NCBI GenBank assembly: GCA_900757505.1
Contig: CAAEOE010000013.1
Span: 1-64,000, forward strand
Direction of reading: 5' to 3'
DNA length: 64,000 nucleotides
Origin: an uncultured Collinsella sp.
GTDB lineage: Bacteria > Actinomycetota > Coriobacteriia > Coriobacteriales > Coriobacteriaceae
Below the pieces are notes generated by a model, which had not been told where the DNA came from, made no database searches, and was given only the letters and a program-made list of their open reading frames with translations. The stretch's first letter is position 1; the number at the start of each line of letters is the position of its first letter. A program made the translations under genes and the position numbers. This document shows, piece after piece, positions 59,281 through 64,000 of the stretch.

Positions 59281-61845
59281 TTATCTGCCCTTAGGCTTGC
59301 TGGCGTAGAACGTCTTCTTTTTGGGCTTGCCGGCGGGGGAGGGTTTGCCGGCAAAGTTGGACTTGCCGTTGCCGGCCTGCGCGTGCGCGGGTACTGCCGC
59401 ACGGGGCTTGCGGGCCTCGGGGTTGCGCAGCTCCTCGGTTCGCTCGGCAATTTCCTCGGCGCTAAAGCCGACCTCGGCCATGGCGTCCTCGATGGGCAGG
59501 CGGCGCACGATATAGCAATGGTGCACCTTCTGGTTGCGTGCGAAGTCCTCGGGGATGGTCTGCGCCGTAATGTCCTCCAGCACCACGCCCGCGCGTGCGA
59601 GCTTGCGTGTCTCGGGGCGGAAGCCTCGCAGGTTGCAGCTAAAGATGGCATGGCCGCCCTGTGCGAGCAGGCGCGATACGCCGGCCAACAGCTCAACATG
59701 GTCGCGCTGGACATCCCAGGTGCGGCGGCCCATCTTGGACGAGTTCGAGAACGTGGGCGGATCGACAAAAATCAGGTCCCAGCGGTTGCGCGTCTGGCGC
59801 TGGTCGCGAATCCAGGCGAGCACGTCGTCGCGCACAAAGTGATGCTGCGGACCCACAAAGCCGTTCTGGCGCATGTTGCGCTCGGCCCAGTCCAGGTAGG
59901 TGTTGGAGAGGTCGACCGTCACGGTTTCCTCGACGCCGCCGTCGGCCGCATAGCAGGTAGCGGTGCCGGTGTAGGCGAACAGGTTGAGGAAGCGGCGTGC
60001 CTGCTTGGCGTGCTCGCGCACCAGATCGCGCGTGACGCGGTGGTCCAAGAAGATGCCCACGTCCAGGTAGTCGTCAAAGTTGACGGCAAAGGTAAGACCG
60101 CCTTCCTCGATGAGCGGCAGGCGACGGCGCGCGATGTTGGCGCGCTCGCCCGAGCCGCCCTTGTCGGCGCCCTGCTTGCCGTACTGCGAGCCGCCGCGCG
60201 AACGCATGCGTGCCTTGGCGTGCACGTGCTCGGCCGGAACATCCAGGATGCGCGGCGCGATGGCCAAGATATCGAGCATGCGGGCCTGGGCCAGCGCCGG
60301 GTCGATGGTCTTGGGTGCGGCGTATTCGGCGATGACGAGCCAACGGCCCGGTGTCTGCGGGCAGCCCTCGTACAGGTCGATGGCGGCGGAGTAATCGGGC
60401 AGGTCGGCATCGTAGACGCGGTAGCAGCTCACGCCCTCGCGCTTGGCCCACTTGCGGCGCAGGCGTGCGTTCTTGCGCAGGCGGTTGGCGAACTGCTCGG
60501 ACTCGGGGATGAGCACGGGCAGCGGCTTGCCGTCGCCCAGGTCGAGCGTGGCAGCGGGCTCGGGCATGGCGGGGGCTTCGTCGCCGATGACGTCGTCGGC
60601 GACCGCGGTCTGCTCCTCGGCATCCGCGCTGGTCGCAGCTTCAAACGCTGCGGCGGCGTGGTCGAGCGAGGGCCAAACCTCGATAGTCGCCTCTTCGTTG
60701 TTGGGCATGACGGCAATGGAGCGCGCGGGCTCGGCATGGAGCGCGCGGGCCAGCAGGCCGTCGCGGGTGAGCGCGGCGACCGGTGCCGAAGCAAGCTCGG
60801 GCGCGCGGCGCAGCTCGCCGACCAGCGTCATGGCGTCATGCATAAGCGACAGCGGTGTCTCGGTCGTATCCGCGACGAGGACGGCACCGGCGACGGCGCC
60901 CGCGTGGTCCAGTACGGTGGCAGATTTGGCGGCGCAAAAATCGACAAAGCGCTTGTAGCCGGCGCACTTGACCATGCACTCGGCGGTTTTGCGGGCGGCG
61001 GGGTCGATGTCTACGGCAACGATGCGCGCCTGGCGCTCGCGCGCCGCCGCCTCGCGCTCGCGTGCCTCGGCGAGCAGCTGCTCCCACAGAGTGGCGTCGT
61101 GCAGCTGCCAGCCCTCAAAGCCCCAGCGCTCGCGTGCGGCGCTCGGGGCGCGGTCGGTCAGAATGTTCACGGCCTCCAGCAGCAGGCCGCCGCCGGCGCA
61201 CGAGGCGTCGATCAGCGTAGGTAGGGCCTCGTTTTCGTAGTCGTCGGCCGTCAGCTCGCGCTCGCACAGCGCGGTCCAGCCGACCTGCGCCAACACCAGG
61301 GCGGCGTAGTCGGGGCGTAGCACGTGCGCGCCCTCGCCGGCGCGAGTCGCGGCGGGCGGCAGGCGCTTGAACAGCGGGTCGCCCGAAAGGTCCAGGCTTA
61401 TGCTCGCACGGCGCTGGCGTAGCGAAAGCAGCAGGTGGACATCGGGGTCGGCAGCATCGACATCGGCGCGACGGCCTGTGGTCTCGGCCAGGCGATCGCA
61501 CAATGCGTCCTTGGCGCGCAGGGCAGAGAAGCGCGTGTTGCGCAGCTGCTCGGTCACACCACGGGCAGTGATGGCAATGGTGGCGCCGCAGCGGACGATG
61601 TTTTCCCAGGCAATGTCGTAAACGGCATCGTACAGCTCGTCGGCATCCTGTGCCTCAAAGCGTCCGAGCACCACAAACACGCGGCTGGCCAGGCGCGACC
61701 ACAGACAGGCGCGGTAGCCTTCTTCGAGCTCGCCCTCAAACGTAGCGCGGCCCTTCAGGCGGCGGACATGCGAAAGCCCGAGCCACTTGAGCTCGTCGGC
61801 GAGTGCGGATTCAAAGCCCTCGGGGCAGCTTGCATAAAATTCCAT
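59281..61845 (-). CDS. rlmL: RlmKL-type 23S rRNA methyltransferase, RlmL half degenerate
   Basis: An 854-residue protein with the order THUMP (about 1-155), RlmL-like methyltransferase (about 160-400), a linker and RlmK-like methyltransferase (about 540-800). In E. coli the fused enzyme makes m2G2445 and m7G2069. Here the RlmK half is complete (VDLSNTYLDWAERN, FVDPPTFSNSSKM near 693, IFSCNLRGF). The RlmL half is not: motif I reads DASCAGGG in place of DPMCGSGT, and the catalytic NPPYGER segment is missing (VLVADTTETPLSLMH stands there). It probably modifies only one site. A basic tail ends the protein. ATG at 61845 follows AGAGAGGTCACCC. Confidence 0.82.
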   Translation of the reverse strand: MEFYASCPEGFESALADELKWLGLSHVRRLKGRATFEGELEEGYRACLWSRLASRVFVVLGRFEAQDADELYDAVYDIAWENIVRCGATIAITARGVTEQLRNTRFSALRAKDALCDRLAETTGRRADVDAADPDVHLLLSLRQRRASISLDLSGDPLFKRLPPAATRAGEGAHVLRPDYAALVLAQVGWTALCERELTADDYENEALPTLIDASCAGGGLLLEAVNILTDRAPSAARERWGFEGWQLHDATLWEQLLAEAREREAAARERQARIVAVDIDPAARKTAECMVKCAGYKRFVDFCAAKSATVLDHAGAVAGAVLVADTTETPLSLMHDAMTLVGELRRAPELASAPVAALTRDGLLARALHAEPARSIAVMPNNEEATIEVWPSLDHAAAAFEAATSADAEEQTAVADDVIGDEAPAMPEPAATLDLGDGKPLPVLIPESEQFANRLRKNARLRRKWAKREGVSCYRVYDADLPDYSAAIDLYEGCPQTPGRWLVIAEYAAPKTIDPALAQARMLDILAIAPRILDVPAEHVHAKARMRSRGGSQYGKQGADKGGSGERANIARRRLPLIEEGGLTFAVNFDDYLDVGIFLDHRVTRDLVREHAKQARRFLNLFAYTGTATCYAADGGVEETVTVDLSNTYLDWAERNMRQNGFVGPQHHFVRDDVLAWIRDQRQTRNRWDLIFVDPPTFSNSSKMGRRTWDVQRDHVELLAGVSRLLAQGGHAIFSCNLRGFRPETRKLARAGVVLEDITAQTIPEDFARNQKVHHCYIVRRLPIEDAMAEVGFSAEEIAERTEELRNPEARKPRAAVPAHAQAGNGKSNFAGKPSPAGKPKKKTFYASKPKGR

Positions 61846-61920
61846 GGGTGACCTCTCTGGTTGCGTCGCTCCATTATATGATGGATGCTTCGTTTGCCAT
61901 CGACCTCGAAAGGAACCCAT

Positions 61921-62748
61921 ATGATTGATGCGTGCCCCGATTCCGCTGTGCTCTTTTTTGACGTGGACGGCACGCTGACGTCGTTCGACCCCGACGATAT
62001 GACCGATAAGGACTTCAATGCAATCCATCCGTCGAAGGCTGTTGTCGATGCATTTGGTCGTCTGCGCAATGCGGGTCACCAGGCATTTATCTGCACGGGC
62101 CGTCCCTTGTGGCTGGTTGCCGATGGCCTGCGTGCGCTGAACCCGGTGGGAATCGTTGCCATGGCGGGCGCCACGCTCGAGGTCGAGGGACGCGTGGTGC
62201 ACGAGGATTGCATTGACGAAGACATTGTTGAGGAGCTCGCGCGCCGCATTACTGTGGCGGGCGGCGAGGCGTTGTTCGAGACGAACGGTGCCACCTATTC
62301 ACTTGAGCCAGTTGGTGTCGAACAGTCATTTCTGCTAGGCGCCGGCGTGGTGCATGGCGTTGATCAGATGCGCGTCGATGGCTGCTTGCACGTAGGCAAG
62401 GTGTGCATTAACGCGTGCAACCTGGCTCGCGTAGCCAACGATGACGGCTTTATCGATCGCAACTTTGAGCTGTGCAATACTGGCGGCCAGAACCGCGAGC
62501 TGAGTCCCAAGGGCATCGACAAGGGCGTGGGCGTGGCGCGAGCGCTGGAATACCTAGGTCGCACCGGCAACGCGCGCACCTTTGGCTTTGGCGATTCCGG
62601 CAACGATCTGGGTATGCTCGCCGCTGTCGAGACGGCTGTCGCCATGGGCAACGCCATGCCCGAGGTCAAGGCGATCGCCGACTACGTGACCGACGATGTC
62701 GCACACGACGGCACCGTCACGGCCATGCGCCACTTTGGGTTGATCTAG
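61921..62748 (+). CDS. Cof-type HAD phosphatase
   Basis: A 275-residue HAD subfamily IIB hydrolase. Motif I is FFDVDGT (residues 12-18), motif II is ICTGRPLWL near 58, and motif III/IV is GFGDSGNDLGML near 220. The type IIB cap spans about 80-190. Members dephosphorylate sugar phosphates, flavin or pyridoxal phosphate. The insert KDFNAIHPSK after motif I is typical of the group. ATG follows CGAAAGGAACCCAT. It is divergent from the rlmL-like gene. Confidence 0.88.
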   Translation: MIDACPDSAVLFFDVDGTLTSFDPDDMTDKDFNAIHPSKAVVDAFGRLRNAGHQAFICTGRPLWLVADGLRALNPVGIVAMAGATLEVEGRVVHEDCIDEDIVEELARRITVAGGEALFETNGATYSLEPVGVEQSFLLGAGVVHGVDQMRVDGCLHVGKVCINACNLARVANDDGFIDRNFELCNTGGQNRELSPKGIDKGVGVARALEYLGRTGNARTFGFGDSGNDLGMLAAVETAVAMGNAMPEVKAIADYVTDDVAHDGTVTAMRHFGLI

Positions 62749-63037
62749 CGCTGCGCGCGTCCCAGCCACCGCATCTCGCCGTTCAAGCCGTCGCTCGCGT
62801 ACCAAAGTACGCATCGCTCCTCTTTCACGGCGACCTGCGGCACTTGGAACACGCTCGCTGACGTTTGCTCAAACTGAGACTTTCTACTTTTGCATGCTCA
62901 ACCGATTTATCAATCCAAACACTGAGGTGTTTATACCGTTCGCCGAGAAGATAAAAACCCGCAGCTCACGCCTTGATAAACATAGGTAAAGTGTTTAGCA
63001 GTTTACCGGCCTTGTGCAAACGGAAGGAATCAGGCAG
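62749..63037 (+). promoter_or_regulatory. Upstream region of the transaldolase gene
   Basis: No gene is supported here. The second half is AT-rich (GGTGTTTATACCGTTC, TTGATAAACATAGG) and must hold the transaldolase promoter. CGTACCAAAGTACG near 62798 is a short dyad. Confidence 0.4.
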
Positions 63038-63742
63038 ATGGCAATCAAGGTGTTCGCTGACGGTGCAAACCTCGAGGGCATGCTCGACATGTACGAGAAC
63101 GGCAACGTTCAGGGTTTCACGACCAACCCGTCCCTTATGAAGAAGGGCGGCGTGACGGATTACCGTGCGTTTGCCAAGGAGGTTCTGGCCCACATCACCG
63201 ATGTGTCCGTGTCGTTTGAGGTCTTTGCCGACGACGTCGAGACCATGGAGATCGAGGCCCGCGAGATCGCTACCTGGGCCGAGAACGTCTATGTCAAGAT
63301 TCCGTGCGTGACCACCAAGGGCGAGTCCACGGCCGAGTTGGTGCGCAAGCTTTCCGCCGACGGCATTAAGGTCAACGTCACCACCATCTTTACGCCTGCG
63401 CAGGTCGACGAGATGGTCGACGCTGTCGACGCCGAGACGCCGTCCATCATCTCGCTCTTTGCCGGCCGTATCGCCGACACGGGTGTCGATCCCATTCCGT
63501 TTATGACGGAGTCGGTCAAGAAGGCCGCCGCCAAGCCCAACTGCGAGGTCCTGTGGGCGTCCACGCGCGAGCTTATCAACATTTACCAGGCGCAGGCCTG
63601 CGGCTGTCAGATCATCACGGTGCCCAACAGCATCCTGGCCAAGCGCAAGAACATCGGTCGCGATCCGTACGAGGTCTCGCTCGATACCGTGCGCGGTTTT
63701 GCCAAGGATATCGCCTCGCTAGGCTTCCATATCCTGCCGTAA
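63038..63742 (+). CDS. tal: Transaldolase / fructose-6-phosphate aldolase family
   Basis: A 234-residue short transaldolase. FADGANLEGM, GFTTNPSLMKKGG, the Schiff-base Lys in VYVKIPC (near 87), NVTTIFTPAQ and SLFAGRIADTGVDP define the family. It moves a three-carbon unit between sugar phosphates in the non-oxidative pentose phosphate pathway, or acts as an F6P aldolase; sequence alone does not separate these. ATG at 63038 follows GGAAGGAATCAGGCAG. Codon bias is that of a highly expressed gene. Confidence 0.92.
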   Translation: MAIKVFADGANLEGMLDMYENGNVQGFTTNPSLMKKGGVTDYRAFAKEVLAHITDVSVSFEVFADDVETMEIEAREIATWAENVYVKIPCVTTKGESTAELVRKLSADGIKVNVTTIFTPAQVDEMVDAVDAETPSIISLFAGRIADTGVDPIPFMTESVKKAAAKPNCEVLWASTRELINIYQAQACGCQIITVPNSILAKRKNIGRDPYEVSLDTVRGFAKDIASLGFHILP

Positions 63743-63772
63743 CGCGAACACTGGCTGCGCCGCGGGTTGTTC

Positions 63773-63844
63773 GCCCCGGCCTTTCCTTTCCCTATCGCTC
63801 ACGCGCTTCGCGAGGGTCGCGCTAGGCAAAGGAAAGGCCGGGGC
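63773..63844. terminator. Palindrome after transaldolase
   Basis: GCCCCGGCCTTTCCTTT (63773-63789) is exactly complementary to 63828-63844 over 17 bases. The loop carries CGCGCTTCGCG as an inner stem. It lacks a T tract but follows the gene directly and probably ends it. Confidence 0.65.
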
Positions 63845-63852
63845 TGCCGACA

Positions 63853-64000
63853 CGAACCCGTCGGTAGGTCCTGAGCTGAATCGCTACCTTTATTCCGATG
63901 GGGGTCGGCAGTGCTACCCCGCCAACTGTCTCGGGCAGTAATGGGGCTGGGCTCGGATGGCAACGCCGCGTGCCACTGGCGGCTTCGTTCGCCGGATGAC
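63853..64000 (+). promoter_or_regulatory. Possible cobalamin riboswitch, cut by the window end
   Basis: CGGTAG at 63861 and CTACC at 63884 form a stem. The segment CTACCCCGCCAACTGTC near 63913 resembles the CCCGCAACTGT box of cobalamin riboswitches. GTGCCACTGGCGG then a loop and CGCCGG near 63970 resembles the GCCACTG...CCGG stem. The final B12 box would lie beyond base 64000. The order of elements fits, but several conserved bases (for example the GGGAAnnnGGTG segment) are not clear, so this is tentative. Confidence 0.42.

Noticed and set aside
59218..61224. 668-codon plus-strand frame antisense to the rRNA methyltransferase
   Set aside because: Starts in a palindrome and lacks domains; the minus-strand product has THUMP and methyltransferase motifs.
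63843..63990. Ribosomal protein L10 leader on the minus strand
   Set aside because: GCCCGAGACAGTTGGC and CCTACCGA look similar to that motif, but the downstream minus-strand region is the transaldolase end and holds no rplJ.

Overview
The window is high-GC bacterial chromosome with short intergenic gaps and strong AGGAG-type ribosome sites. It carries a CCA-encoding tRNA-Ser, a small SRP RNA, surface proteins with LPxTG-like or LAxTG-like sorting signals, and many short palindromic repeats at gene ends. I infer a gut coriobacterium, most like Collinsella, from codon use, gene families and repeat style. No 16S rRNA or marker gene here proves it.

Layout. 1-6.4 kb: two near-identical HAD phosphatase genes with duplicated upstream DNA flank larE. 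A LacI-family remnant, an intact LacI-family regulator, an AAA/DUF4143 ATPase and several palindrome clusters complete this part. 6.4-13.8 kb: glmS, a GntR/FCD regulator divergent from a YeiH-type transporter, a bEBP-like regulator with degenerate motifs, a single-span membrane protein, a nitroreductase and a small conserved-looking protein. 13.8-18.2 kb: a MarR regulator with a heterodimeric ABC exporter. 18.2-25 kb: cysE, a DedA protein, ilvE, LemA, a TetR regulator, tRNA-Ser(UGA) and a one-frame fusion of TadA with glycerate kinase.

25-36 kb: an IS110-family element sits against the 5' end of a 2,490-residue modular adhesin. Then come the SRP RNA and a coiled-coil surface protein whose signal peptide is cut by a one-base deficit in a G7 tract. 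36-40.7 kb: a second heterodimeric ABC exporter and a flavodoxin-like protein.

40.8-51.1 kb is the most unusual part. A tightly packed operon encodes a SipW-type signal peptidase, three short proteins with SipW-type signal peptides, an 1,832-residue secreted repeat protein and an LAATG-anchored membrane protein. It looks like a surface fibre or matrix assembly system. Two direct copies of a 262-bp array bracket it exactly. Each array has nine copies of a 14-bp motif in alternating orientation, with centres strictly 30 and 32 bp apart. A G10 tract lies in its upstream region.

51-64 kb: an LTA-synthase-like sulfatase, a second nitroreductase, a Kup potassium transporter followed by a KdpD-like/KdpE-like two-component pair, an RlmKL-like rRNA methyltransferase whose RlmL half looks inactive, a Cof-type HAD phosphatase and a transaldolase. 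The last 150 bases resemble a cobalamin riboswitch cut off by the window edge.
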